A DNA stretch of 64,000 bases. Origin: Stenogyne calaminthoides. Lineage: Eukaryota > Streptophyta > Magnoliopsida > Lamiales > Lamiaceae. Shown here one piece after another: positions 21,375 through 32,305 of this stretch; positions within the stretch are counted from its first letter, which is position 1; the number at the start of each line of letters is the position of its first letter. Under the pieces are notes generated by a model that saw only the letters and a program-made list of their open reading frames with translations, ran no database searches and was not told the origin of the DNA. Both the position numbers and the translations under genes were made by a program. Where the stretch lies: assembly GCA_037126765.1 (NCBI GenBank), contig JBBCBC010000026.1, forward strand, positions 7,160,037-7,224,036, written 5' to 3'.

Positions 21375-21600
21375 TAACTCTTGTGTCTTGATATCTTCTT
21401 TGTCTTGATATCTTGATCTCGGTCTTGATCTTCTAAGTCTTGAGTCTTGATGTCTTGTCTTACGAGATATCTTGATTGATATCTTGAGTCTTCATCTTTG
21501 AGTCTTGATTTCTCGATTTCATCTTGAGTCTTGATTTCTCGATCTCATCTTGAGTCTTGATTTCTCGATTTCATCTTTGAGTCTTGATTTCTCGATTTTG
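21375..21600. repeat. Minisatellite in the SIRE-2 LTR
   Basis: The core GAGTCTTGATTTCTCGATTT (unit about 26-27 bp, with a CATCTT spacer) repeats about four times at 21495-21600. It is preceded by looser TCTTGATATCTTGA repeats from about 21375. The array lies in the U3-side part of the LTR on the minus strand. Confidence 0.65.
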
Positions 21601-21825
21601 AAAACAAGTTTTCGGTTTTCATGAAACTTGAAACCGAAGTCTTTGAGTCTTTGAATCTTGAATCTAACTTTGATCTATATCTCGACTATACATAGTGGCG
21701 CAGATAACATCCTGAACACTCTAAAACTTAATCCTGACTCATCTATCAAGATTATCCTGAACATGTCATACTCAGGGGTTTTGGGATCTAATCAAAATCT
21801 TCTTTATTAAATTCATCTCCCAACA

Positions 21826-23129
21826 TCAAGGTTCGGGTATATTTTCCTTATGAAGCATAAATCAAAAACCTTTGATAAATTCAAGGAGTTCAAAGCCGAA
21901 TGTGAGAAGCATAGGGAAAAGAGTATCAAGTTTCTACGATCTGATCGTGGAGGCGAATACCTCAGCGATGAGTTTTTGAACTACCTGTCAGACGAGAAAA
22001 AATATTTCCCAGTTGACTGCACCTGGAACCCCCCAACAAAACGGGGTGGCAGAACGAAGAAACAGAACGCTCTTAGAAATGGTCAGATCCATGATGAGTT
22101 ATTCAGATCTACCCAAGTCGTTTTGGGGTCACGCCTTGGAAACATATGCTTATATTCTGAACTTAGTGCCATCCAAATTGGTTCCCAAAACCCCGAGAGA
22201 GTTGTGGACCGGGCGCAAGCCCAGTCTGAGATACTTGAGAATTTGGGGGTGTCCGACATACGTGCTAAACAAGAAAGCCGGTAAGTTGGACTCACATTCA
22301 GAGTTAAGGCTGTTTATAGGGTACCCCATGGGAACGAAGGGGTGCATGTTCTATGGTCCCGAAGATCAAAAGGTTGTAATCAGTACACACTTTAGATTCT
22401 CTGAAGAAGACTATATGAACAATAGAAAGCCTAAAAGTGAGATTACCTTAGATGAATTAAGAGGACAAACTCCTATACCAACTGTACAAGTTGATATACC
22501 AAGCATCACACCGACACAACCAGAATCTCGTCGTAGTGGGAGGGTTGTCCGAAAACCTGAGAGATTCATGGGGATAGGAGAATCTTCGGATTTGATCCCC
22601 GGGGATAGTGAATTAGACCCCTGGTCTTACAAAGAGGCGGTCTAAGACAAGGATTCAGAATCCTGACAAGCCGAGATGGGCTCAATGGACCATAATCAAG
22701 TATGGGAGCTAATTGAACCACCCAGTGGGGTAAAACCCATTGGATGCAAGTGGGTCTACAAGAGGAAAAGAGGACCGGACGGGAAGGTAGAAACCTTTAA
22801 AGCTAGGCTAGTGGCAAAGGTATACACTCAGAAAGAGGGTATCGATTATGAAGAAACCTTTTCGGCCGTAGCCATACTTAAGTCCATCCGTATTCTCTTG
22901 GCAATAGCCGCACATCTAGATTTTGAGATCTGTCAAATGGATGTCAAGACAGCTTTCCTAAACGGAAGTCTTGACGAGGAAATCTATATTCAACAACCCG
23001 AAGGTTTTATTGCGAAAGGCCAACAACATCTTGTTTGCAAGCTAAAGAAGTCCATTTATGGACTGAAGCAAGCATCTCGCGCTTGGAGCCAATGTTTTGA
23101 TCAGGTAATTAAATCTTATGGGTTTGATC
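21826..23129 (+). pseudogene. Cop-1 pol, first part: integrase to mid reverse transcriptase
   Basis: It opens inside integrase just after the SIRE-2 insertion (RFGYIFLMKHKSKTF). The catalytic acidic residue in RSDRGGEYLSDE and the glutamate in GVAERRNRTLLE are present; the first aspartate is lost with the N-terminus. A frameshift lies near 22010. The linker carries the GKLDSHSELRLFIGYP segment and a Ser/Pro-rich tail. A TAA at 22643-22645 replaces a CAA codon of related copies. Reverse transcriptase starts near 22650 (VKPIGCKWVYKRKRG) and reaches SYGFD at 23129, where Cop-4 interrupts it. Confidence 0.85.
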
Positions 23130-24991
23130 TGCTGGGGAATGATTCGCGCAGATCTATTCGGGGTGAATATTTAAATACAAATTTAATTCATTAATTATTA
23201 CTAGCATGAATTAATCCTATATTAATTCAAATAATAATTGCAACAACATATCATGCATATAAAAAGCCACGTAAAACCTACGCATGCGGAATCTACGGGT
23301 TTACGTGAACGTACCTCTCGGGATGGCAGTGGCTTTGGTCGGACGGACTAACCAAAAGGACTTCCCAAGTATTCCCTTAGCCCTTGCTCGACAATCCGGT
23401 GGAAGGATACTCGCGAACAATTAACAAAAGGAAAAAATAAACTTTGTTGCACCACTTATGTGGATTTGCTAATATTTCCAGCACATGGAATTGTACTTGG
23501 AAATGAACTAATCATCCCCTATTTATAGGAGGGAGGGTGAACGAAATTTGTGTGATTTTTCAATGTGGGAAAAGACTTTTCTTGGTCACCAAGAAATCTT
23601 GAATATATCTCCTATATTCTTTTTCCCATAATTAAAATATTCCACAAAAATCCCACCTCCTCTATTATGGCATAATTTTCGAAAAATATAGTGTGCAAGA
23701 ATCCAAGATTTGGATCTTCTTGAATTTATGAGATATTCTTGTATTTCAAGAAATACATATCTTCCATAATATCTTTTCAAGAAAATCAAGAAAATCTTTC
23801 TTGCCCTCTATTTTAAAAAAATTTGAAATCTCTCTTATGAATAACCAAGTGGGAGATTTCTTGAATTTAATGAGATAATCTTGTATTCCAAGAATACATA
23901 TCTTCATTCCATAACAAAATTCAAAAAGAAAATCTTTCTCCTCTTTTTATCCATAAATTTTGAAAAATTAGAGGAAATATAAGCAACAATATTTATTTTA
24001 TTTTAATCACATTTTCAGTTATTGGACTATATGTTGGGCTACTCAGGGGGCCTTTAGGAGAATTAAGATTGGACCTTCTAATGGATCTTGAATATCTAAT
24101 ATTGAGCCACAATATAATTCAAGCCCATAAATATTAATTAATCCCACTACATAATTAATATTGACTATCCATCTTAACCCATATTATAGTCAATATGGCT
24201 CCGGTCATTATTTCCGTGTTTAAGATTATCTAGCCCATTAATTAATTCAAGCCCTTTGAAATAGCTTTCCGTTAATTAATATCTTTTGTCCTTGGTCGAG
24301 GAACGGTTCAACATTATTATCCATCACAGGAAACTAATTCCACTTGCAAGATTTGGTATGATAAAACTTATGAACCTCCCAAGGGGGCAAATCAAGCAAG
24401 CGTGCTTGCACACGATTCTTCAGTATTAAATCTTAGCAATCACATGTGACCAATAATATTGCCCAAGATAAAAAGTATTGAATCTCTCTCCGATTCGCTA
24501 CCCATGATAAGTCAAAGCAATAGTTACCAATCCCACGTGATCCTATTTAAGGGACGAAGGTTAAGAAACAACGAACCACCGAGGTCTAATTCTTCCTTGT
24601 TGATTACTCAAGAACTTATCCTCCCAGAGGTCCTATTCAACAAGATCGGTCATGCACTAGTGTAATCTCTTGGTCAAGACAAACCAATCTGAGCCTTACA
24701 CCTCAACCTTTCGCGATGGTTGTTCATTTCCATCTAAGCCGTGAATGGCGTACTTTTTAGTTACAAAGGAATTTGTTAATTTAATCTTCGTGATCGGTAT
24801 CACTAAATTAACTCTGATGTAACACGTACAAATTATTGAGCAGTTATGCAAAGTAAATATATATAACATTCAATCATATTTAAAGCATCAGTGATAAACA
24901 ATTTATTTCAGTAAATAAGTCTGAAAATTCAGTTTCGATTATACAAAGTAAAAATCATACTTTTCAGTATAATCCCAACAATCTCCCAACA
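23130..24991 (-). repeat. 3' LTR of Cop-4
   Basis: It begins TGCTGGGGAATGATTCGCGC (plus strand) and ends ATAATCCCAACAATCTCCCAACA. The final 11 bases, ATCTCCCAACA, are an extra copy of the LTR/polypurine-tract junction not present in Cop-5 or Cop-7. Because the same 11 bases also end the other LTR, just before the target duplication, they are a true part of the LTR. Confidence 0.85.
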
Positions 24992-25108
24992 ATCTCCCAC
25001 TTATACTCAAAGTCTGCTTTTAAGTATACTACAACACGTCTCGAGTAGTCCGTGACATCTAATGTCACCTACACGAACCTAATAATTTCTCCCACTTATA
25101 CTCAAAGC
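24992..25108 (-). promoter_or_regulatory. Double polypurine tract and hairpin (Cop-4)
   Basis: Read on the minus strand, CTTTGAGTATAAGTGGGAGA occurs next to the LTR (24992-25012) and again at about 25088-25107. The inverted repeat GTGACA/TGTCAC (25052-25057, 25063-25068) lies between, as in Cop-3, Cop-5 and Cop-7. Confidence 0.65.
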
Positions 25109-27760
25109 AGATTGGCAACGGTCTTGACACCCATTCCACTCACATGTCTCTCAAATGTATTCAGAGGCAGACGCTTTGTGAATGGATCTGCTAGGCTGTC
25201 CTCAGACGCTATCTTTGCCACATCTATATCTCCTCTCTTAACGATTTCTCGTATAAGATGTCTTTCCTTTAATGTGTTTGTTTGACTCGTGGACTCTTGG
25301 TTCTCTTGAATTTGCAACTGCCCCTAGCAGATATTGCTAGACAAATTCAGAACACCATCCAAGTCCACTAAGAAGATCTAGAGCCCAATCGGTTCTTTCA
25401 CCGCTTCTTGACTACTTACCCGAGTCCCATGGTTGAGTCAGTGATGCATTTCTGCTTCACCCTCGTCAATTTGATGGCTACACTTCCCAAATGGAAAACA
25501 CACCAACTGAGGCAGATAATTTCTGGAATCTATATCTGATTGGAAATCCAAGTCCGTGTAGCCGGATGGGGATTGGAGTATGTCGATCGATAAATCAACA
25601 TTCTATCCGAGTTCTTTTCGGACACTTGAATGTTTTTAATCGTCATCCAATGCGCTTTCCACGGGTTACTTTGATATCTTGCTACCATGCCTATGGCAAA
25701 AAACAGATATCCGGTCTCGTTCTGACATTGCATACATAAGGTTTAAAGCGGTAGAACACGGAATGCCTTTCATGTCATCTATCTCCTTATCGTCTAGGGG
25801 ACATTTTTTGGATAGATGGATTCCAAATCCGAAAGGTACGAATCCTTTCTTGGAATCTTGCATCTTTCAAGCATTTCAAAGGCGATTATCGTGTATGAAA
25901 CTTGCGATAACCCGATCATCCTTATCTTGCGATCTCGAGTGATCTTGATCCCAAGGATTTGTCCGGCTTTCCCTAAGTCTTTCATATCAAACTGTTTTGA
26001 AAAACATGCCCTTACGTCTGATCACACCTTCACATCATTCCCGATGATCACAATATCATCTACGTATAGTACTAAGAATACCAATGCAGTTCCGACACGC
26101 TTTTTATACACACAACTTTCAAACTCGTTTTGATCAAACCCATAAGACTTTACAACATGATCAAAACTTTGGTTCCAAGCTCTGGATGCCCGTTTGAGTC
26201 CGTAAATGGACTTCTTGAGCTTACAAACAAGATGTTCTTGGCCTGTTTCAATGAAACCTTGGGGTTGTTGCATATAGATCTCTTCATCAAGACTTCCGTT
26301 AAGGAAAACTGTCTTGACATCCATTTGCCAGATTTCAACGTCGAAATGCGCAGCAATCGATAAGAGAATACGGATGGACTTAAGCATGGCTACGGGCGAA
26401 AAAGTTTCCTCATAATCGATCCCTTTCTTTCTGAGTATAACCGTTCGCCATTAGTCTTGCTTTAAAAGGTTTCAACCTTCCCGTCTGATCCTCTTTTCCT
26501 CTTATATACCCACTTGCATCTAATGGGTTTGACCCCATTAAGTGGTTCGACTAGCTCCCACACTCTATTATGAAACATAGAACCCACTTCGGCTTTCATT
26601 GCTGTTTGCCAAGAAACTGCATCCTTATCTTGGAGTGCCTCGTCATATGTCCATGGGTCTGATTCCGGGAATCAAGTCCGAGGACTCTCCTATTCCCATG
26701 AATCTCTCGGGCTGTCTAACAACCCTCCCACTATGACGACGCTCCGGTTGTGAAAGCGTATCGTTTGGTATATCATCTAGTACAGTTGGCACTGAGGTTT
26801 GCCCTCTAAGCTCATTTAAGGTAATCTCACTTCTGGGTTTTATTTGGTTCATATAGTCTTCTTCCAAAAATCTAAAGTGGGTGCTGATGACCACCTTTTG
26901 ATCTTCGAAACTATAGAACATTCACCCTTTTGTTCCCTCGGGGTATCCTACAAAACAGCCTTAATTCTGATCGAGGATCAAATTTACCGGTTTCCTTGTC
27001 CAACATGTAGGCCGGACACCCCAAAGTTCTCATGTGTCTCATACTAGACTTGCGTCCGGTCCACAATTCTTTGGGGTTCTGGGAACTGATTTGGATAGCA
27101 CCAAGTTCAGAATGTAAGTCGATGTTTTCCAAGGCATGACCCCAGAACGACTTGGGAAGATCCGCATAACTCATCATTGATCTAACCATTTCCAAAAGAA
27201 TTCTGTTGCTTCGCTCTGCAAACCCCGTTTTTTTGAGGGGTTCTGGGTGCAGTGAGCTGGGATACAATCCCTTCATCAGATAAGTAGTTCAAAAACTCAT
27301 CGCTGAGGTATTCGCCTCCACGATCAGATCGTATAGACTTGATACGTTTTTCCATATGATTCTCTGCTTGAGCTTTAAATTCTTAGAATTTCTCAAAGGT
27401 CTCAGATTCATGCTTCATAAGGAAAATGTACCTTGAGTAATCATCAATAAAATTACTCATAACCTCCTCTTGCTTTGGTTGACATTGGACTACATACATC
27501 TGTGTGAACGATCTCTAACACTTCTTTGGCCCTATTCCCCTTGGCTCCAAATGCCATCTTGGTCATATCACCCTCTAAACATGATTCGCAGGTTGGAATC
27601 GGTTCAACTTGGAGAAGCCCTAGTGAACCGTCTCTTACCAACCTTTGGATCCTCTTTGGATTTATATGACCCAATTTATAGATGCTAAAGAAGTGTCTCG
27701 TTTACGTCTGATGAATGCTTTCTTTTCTCGGAAACAGTTGATGTGTTATAGGATACATTT
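25102..27760 (-). pseudogene. Cop-4 pol: integrase, reverse transcriptase, RNase H, heavily decayed
   Basis: Pieces in transcription order: pre-integrase and integrase start (MGHINPKRIQRLV, VHTDVCSPM) at 27453-27674; integrase middle with AERSNRILLEMVRSMM at 26911-27276; linker with RRHSGRVVRQPERFMGIGES at 26643-26921; reverse transcriptase with QMDVKTVFLNGS at 26022-26387 and YVDD at 26055-26066; then scattered remnants to 25102, including RNase H end motifs (HLIREIVKRGDIDVAKIASE, DPFTKRLPLNTFERH). At least six frame changes are needed to read through, so it is clearly dead. It decayed more than Cop-5 despite a similar structure. Confidence 0.8.
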
Positions 27761-28152
27761 CGTGAGTGGTGTGCACGGTTAATTGTATAGAGATCATTCA
27801 ACAACGTTCCATGACAGATAAATTTATCAAAAATAAAATTGGTAACAACTTTATTAAAAAGTAACCAAAATATCCATCATAAAAGTTTAGAAACTGAAAA
27901 TGAATTCTTTCTAAAAATCCGGAACGTAAAGAATATCTCAAAAATTAAAGCACTGTCTTCAAAAGACAGGTGCACTTCTCCCACTGCTTCAGCTGCCACT
28001 CTCGTAGCATCGCCCAGTGTGATGAGGACCTCACTCCCACAAAGTTACCGGGTCCGCTTGAACCCCTGTAATGTGAAACAAACATGATTAGTGGATCCCG
28101 TATCCACCACCCACAAAATGGGAGGCATACGCCGCTAAACAAGTTTCAACAA
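27760..28152 (-). pseudogene. Cop-4 protease region remnant
   Basis: The minus strand at about 28085-28110 reads VVDTGSTNHV, the aspartic protease active site with an intact DTG triad. It is followed toward 27950 by a VHLSFED-like segment, as in Cop-5 and Cop-6. Frameshifts interrupt it. The CCHC zinc knuckle that should lie between gag and protease is missing: sequence passes from the gag basic tail to the segment just before the protease. Confidence 0.65.
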
Positions 28153-28974
28153 CTAGTGCGTGAGAATTACCTTTCTTTCCTTTCCTTTTGGGATCGGAAC
28201 AGGCTGACCTCGATTGTCCTTCCCGCTTTCCAAAGTTTTCCTCATACTTGATCCCATGCTTTTATTTGATGTTGAGTCTTCTTGGTTTAACCTTCTTCTC
28301 TTTTCATCATCCTTATCACCACTTGATCTAGGATGAAGAGAAGATTTCCGTTTTCCCAAGTTCTTTTCCTCGCGCTCCACTTCCTTTTCAACCAAAGTCA
28401 AAGCATTTATAAAATCCTCCACTGTAAAATCTTGATCTTCCATTAGATACTCAAAATAGCTGTGATTATAGCTCTTTGGTAAGGATTGGAGAATGAAATC
28501 AATCTTAGCCTTGAAATCACATCTTTCGCCGAGGATCTCAAGTTCCTCAAATAGCACCATAACCCTAAGGACGTGTTGCGCTGCAGTCGTCCCTTTTTCC
28601 AATTTTAACTGAGCAATTTCTTGCTTCACACTTTGGATTGCCATATGGGTCTGATGTGCGAACATCGCTTTGAGATTCTTTAAGATGTCTGCAGCTGACT
28701 CATATTCTTGATGAAGGTGTCTCAACGCATCTGACAAATGTGCCAGAATTGTTTCATTCATCAATCCGTTTGCTAGCTCCCATTCACCATAAATCATCTC
28801 ATCCCATATTCCGGCGTCCTTAGTTGGTTTTTCGGGTTTTGGTGTATCAAGTACCCATTTGGAAGATGATGCGGTTAGGACAGGTTTTAGTTTGTATTTC
28901 CAATCAAAATAGTTTTCACCAAAAAGCAAATTGTCTTTAGGTATATTCGACAGTGGATTAGAAGGTTGCGACAT
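28153..28974 (-). pseudogene. Cop-4 gag, divergent from the other copies and lacking the zinc knuckle
   Basis: An uninterrupted 273-codon frame starts at the ATG at 28972-28974. The first ~20 residues (MSQPSNPLSNIPKDNLLFGE) closely follow the Cop-5/Cop-6 gag start. The body (AADILKNLKAMFAHQT, IDFILQSLPKSY) is recognisably homologous to Cop-6 (LNLKAMFQH, IDFILHSLPKSF) but much more different than pol is. The C-terminus is charged and helical (EKEVEREEKNLGKRKSS) and ends without the CX2CX4HX4C motif that Cop-5 and Cop-6 keep. Gag would form the cytoplasmic particle; without the knuckle, RNA binding is doubtful. The frame is open although pol is ruined. Confidence 0.75.
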
Positions 28975-30442
28975 GATGAACTGAAATAAATAATAACATG
29001 CATAAGCACAAATATATCACAAGGTTTGATCACATGCATCATATTTAAAATCTCGAAAAAATATGTACATGCATCAGCCATCATCTCAAAACAGTTTAAA
29101 TAAGCCACGTTGGGTGGGTCATTATTTAAACACATTCAAGCAGGTTATAAACAAGAACAGTTACAAACCTTTAATATCCAGATTAATAGTTGGCTCCCAC
29201 TTGACCAATATAAAATTGACAGGGACTTCGGAGAAGTATATGCATATCAATTTTATACCTAAGTAATAACCATGATTAAATACAGGATTACTATTTCGCT
29301 TTGATCGAGCCTCGTTGGGAGGGTCATCGTCGCCACTAGTAATAACCCACAATCATCCGTTTGGAATTCATTCATGTGAAACCTATCTTTTGACCGTCCC
29401 GTTGGGGGAATTTCTCCAAAAGAATTCACAAATAAATAAATCATGGAGGTCAAAATTAATTCAATTTTATTATCCGGAATAAAATTGTCAATTAATTATT
29501 TAAAACATACTTAGTAATTTTGAAGTTGAGATTTTTCAATTTGGCAACCCTCATGCAAACACATTTAAACAAATTAAATAAAGCATAAGATAACACAAAT
29601 AAATCAAGCAAAAAGCAGAAAAAATAAACATATTGGGCACAAATTATCCAATGGTCATGGTTTGATTTTTCTTGACTTGATCTTGAAGAAACACGTCTCA
29701 ATTTCTCCCACTCGTTCGTCTCGAAAAATACCGTCTCGAACCGCCACGCCAAGCGGCTCGGAGGCGGGATGACGCAAGATCCGGCCGGCCGCTTGGCCTA
29801 GACCTCGGCACTGTGCCCGGCTGGCCGTGGCCCGCCCGATCAACCTCGACATGCCTTGGCGAGTGGCGCGTCAGCGAGATCTCTCGGCGATTGACGTTAA
29901 ATAGCAGTCCAGCGTGTCTGTAGCTTCGCTTTTCGCTCGCCCCGCGACCCGGCCGCCCGCGTCTCATAGCGCCGGTGTCGCCCGTCGGTCTCGGCGCAGG
30001 CGCCATCAGCCAGTAATGACCTTCATCCCTCAGCTTGCGGCCTTGACCTCGCTTTCCTGCGCCGAGCACCCGTGTGGCGCCCGGCGCCGCTTGTTGCTGA
30101 TTTCGATCCTTTTAATTCTTTGTCTCTTCGTTTCCCCGTCCCGGTTATAATTTATTTACAAAAAATAAATAAACCTATATCTAGACTAGTCTATTACATT
30201 GATCAAATCAAACAAATCCTAGTCTACTCGTGGATTTTCTCACGAGGCAAAACAAATCCGAACGAATCGAATTAAAAAAAACCACAGTTTATATGCATGC
30301 AAAATAAAACATTAAAATCCATGACAATTGGATACCTGCAAAACAGATCTAACAGTTCTACTATCCAATTTCAAATTTAATGTCCACTTAATTAAATTAC
30401 AATTTAAAAATTCAGAGCAAAACAAAGTGGCTCGATGCGATT
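28975..30442 (-). other. Long 5' leader of Cop-4 with GC-rich island
   Basis: About 1.45 kb lies between the LTR and gag. Conserved parts include two related motifs, GCCTCGTTGGGAGGGTCATC near 29310 and GCCACGTTGGGTGGGTCATT near 29103, also found in Cop-5 and Cop-6. Another conserved block near 30145-30260 (CTAGTCTATTACATTGATCA) lies next to the primer region. Between them, 29715-30115 is strongly G+C-rich and does not resemble the islands at the same place in Cop-5 or Cop-6. The primer site is degraded (TCGCATCGAGCC instead of TGGTATCAGAGCC). Open frames in the island are composition artefacts. Confidence 0.7.
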
Positions 30443-32300
30443 CTTTGGGGAATGATTCGCGCAGATCTATTCGGGGTGAATATTTAAATACAAATTTAAT
30501 TCATTAATTATTACTAGCATAAATTAATCCTATATTAATTCAAATAATAATTGCAACAACATATCATGCATATAAAAAGCCACGTAAAACCTACGCATGC
30601 GGAATCTACGGGTTTACGTGAACGTACCTCTCGGGATGGCGTTGGCTTTGGTCGGACGGACTAACCAAAAGGACTTCCCAAGTATTCCCTTAGCCCTTTC
30701 TCGACAATCCGGTGGAAGGATACTCGCGAACAATTAACAAAAGGAAAAAAATAAACTTTGTTGCACCACTTATGTGGATTTGCTAATATTTCCAGCACAT
30801 GGAATTGTACTTGGGAATGAACTAATCATCCCCTATTTATAGGAGGGAGGGTGAACGAAATTTGTGTGATTTTTCAATGTGGGAAAAGACTTTTCTTGGT
30901 CACCAAGAAATCTTGAATATATCTCCTATATTCTTTTTCCCATAATTAAAATATTCCACAAAAATTCCACCTCCTCTATTATGGCATAATTTTCGAAAAA
31001 TATAGTGTGCAAGAATCCAAGATTTGGATCTTCTTGAATTTATGAGATATTCTTGTATTTCAAGAAATACATATCTTCCATAATATCTTTTCAAGAAAAT
31101 CAAGAAAATATTTCTTGCCCTCTATTTTCAAAAATTTCGAAATCTCTCTTATGAATAACCAAGTGGGAGATTTCTTGAATTTAATGAGATAATCTTGTAT
31201 TCCAAGAATACATATCTTCATTCCATAACAAAATTCAAAGAAAATCTTTCTCCCTCTTTTATCCATAAATTTTGAAAAATTAGAGGAAATATAAGCAACA
31301 ATATTTATTTTATTTTAATCACCTTTTTCAGTTATTGGACTATATGTTGGGCTACTCAGGGGGGCTTTAGGAGAATTAAGATTGGACCTTCTAATGGATC
31401 TTGAATATCTAATATTGAGCCACAATATAATTCAAGCCCATAAATATTAATTAATCCCACTACATAATTAATATTGCACTATCCATCTTAACCCATATTA
31501 TAGTCAATATGGCTCCCGGTCATTATTTCCCGTGTTTAAGATTATCTAGCCCATTAATTAATTCAAGCCACTGAATTAGCTTTCCGTTAATTAATATCTT
31601 TTGTCCTTGGTCGAGGAATGGTTCAACATTATTATCCATACCGGAAACTAATTCCACTTGCAAGATTTGGTATGATAAAACTTATGAACCTCCCAAGGGG
31701 GCAAATCAAGCAAGCGTTCTTGCACACGATTCTTCGTATTAAATCTTAACAATCACATTTGACCAATAATATTGCCCAAGATAAAAAGTATTGAATCTCT
31801 CTTTGATTCGCTACCCATGATAAGTCAAAGCAATAGTTACCAATCCCACGTGATCCTATTTAAGGGACGAAGGTTAAGAAACAACGAACCACTGAGGTCT
31901 AATTCTTCCTTGTTCAGTTCTGAAGAACTTATCCTCCTGTAGATCCTATTCAGCGCATCAGTCATGCACTAGTGTAATCTCTTGGTCAAGACAAACCAAT
32001 CTGAGCCTTACACCTCAACCTTTCGCGATGGTTGTTCATTTCCATCTAGGTCGTGAATGGCGTACTTTTAGTTACAAGGGACTGTTAATTTAATCTTCTG
32101 TGATCTGGTATCACTAAATTAACTACAGTGTAACACGTACGAATTATTGAACAGTTATGCAGTAAATATATATAACATTCAGTCATATTTAAAGCATCAG
32201 TGATAAACAATTTATTTCAGTAAATAAGTCTGAAAATTCAGTTTCGATTATACAAAGTAAAAAGCATACTTTTCAGTATAATCCCAACAATCTCCCAACA
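30443..32300 (-). repeat. 5' LTR of Cop-4
   Basis: It matches 23130-24991 almost base for base, including the 11-bp terminal extension ATCTCCCAACA directly before the TGATC duplication. The inner end (30443-30450) has lost the canonical dinucleotide. It contains a minus-strand TATAAATA (30834-30841) and the stem-loop arms CACGTAAA (30581-30588) and TTTACGTG (30613-30620). Confidence 0.88.
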
Positions 32301-32305
32301 TGATC

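Larger units (their letters stand above)
11639..21825 (-). mobile_element. SIRE-2: SIRE-like Ty1/copia element with accessory ORF, interrupted
   Basis: Minus-strand order is 5' LTR (19879-21825), primer site, gag, a pol reduced to a short RNase H tail, intergenic DNA, a long accessory ORF (split by sLTR-1), polypurine tract (11717-11730) and 78 bp of the 3' LTR (11639-11716). It sits in the Cop-1 integrase gene; the next five bases on the right, TCAAG, are the expected target duplication, whose partner is deleted. The 78 bp of 3' LTR are identical base for base to the same end of the 5' LTR (21748-21825), which suggests a fairly recent insertion. Confidence 0.8.
19879..21825 (-). repeat. 5' LTR of SIRE-2, 1947 bp
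   Basis: On the plus strand it runs from TGTTGGTCCCGGTGC to TTCATCTCCCAACA. The primer site abuts one end and Cop-1 integrase the other. It contains a minus-strand TATAAATA (20879-20886), a CCTGAG-rich stretch (19970-20120) and two tandem arrays described separately. It is unrelated in sequence to the SIRE-1/sLTR-1 LTR apart from the ends, so SIRE-1 and SIRE-2 are distinct families. Confidence 0.85.
23130..32300 (-). mobile_element. Cop-4: full-length, degenerate Ty1/copia element, TSD TGATC
   Basis: This 9171-bp element has TGATC duplicated at 23125-23129 and 32301-32305, splitting the Cop-1 reverse transcriptase codons that spell SYGFDQ. LTRs are 23130-24991 and 30443-32300. Minus-strand order is leader, gag, protease, integrase, reverse transcriptase, RNase H and double polypurine tract. 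Coding regions carry many frameshifts. Its pol linker is the same as that of Cop-7 over long stretches, so the two are close relatives. The primer site is badly degraded. Confidence 0.88.

Noticed and set aside
21495..21600. Regular repeats resembling a CRISPR array.
   Set aside because: Units are contiguous tandem repeats with no unique spacers of constant length, lie inside a plant LTR, and have no associated cas-like gene.
29655..30150. Overlapping long frames on both strands in a GC-rich stretch (also 45538-46124 and 49180-49609).
   Set aside because: Frames are open in several phases at once, are rich in Arg/Ala/Pro/Gly, share no similarity between sibling elements and lie in the untranslated leader. 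High G+C alone lowers stop frequency.
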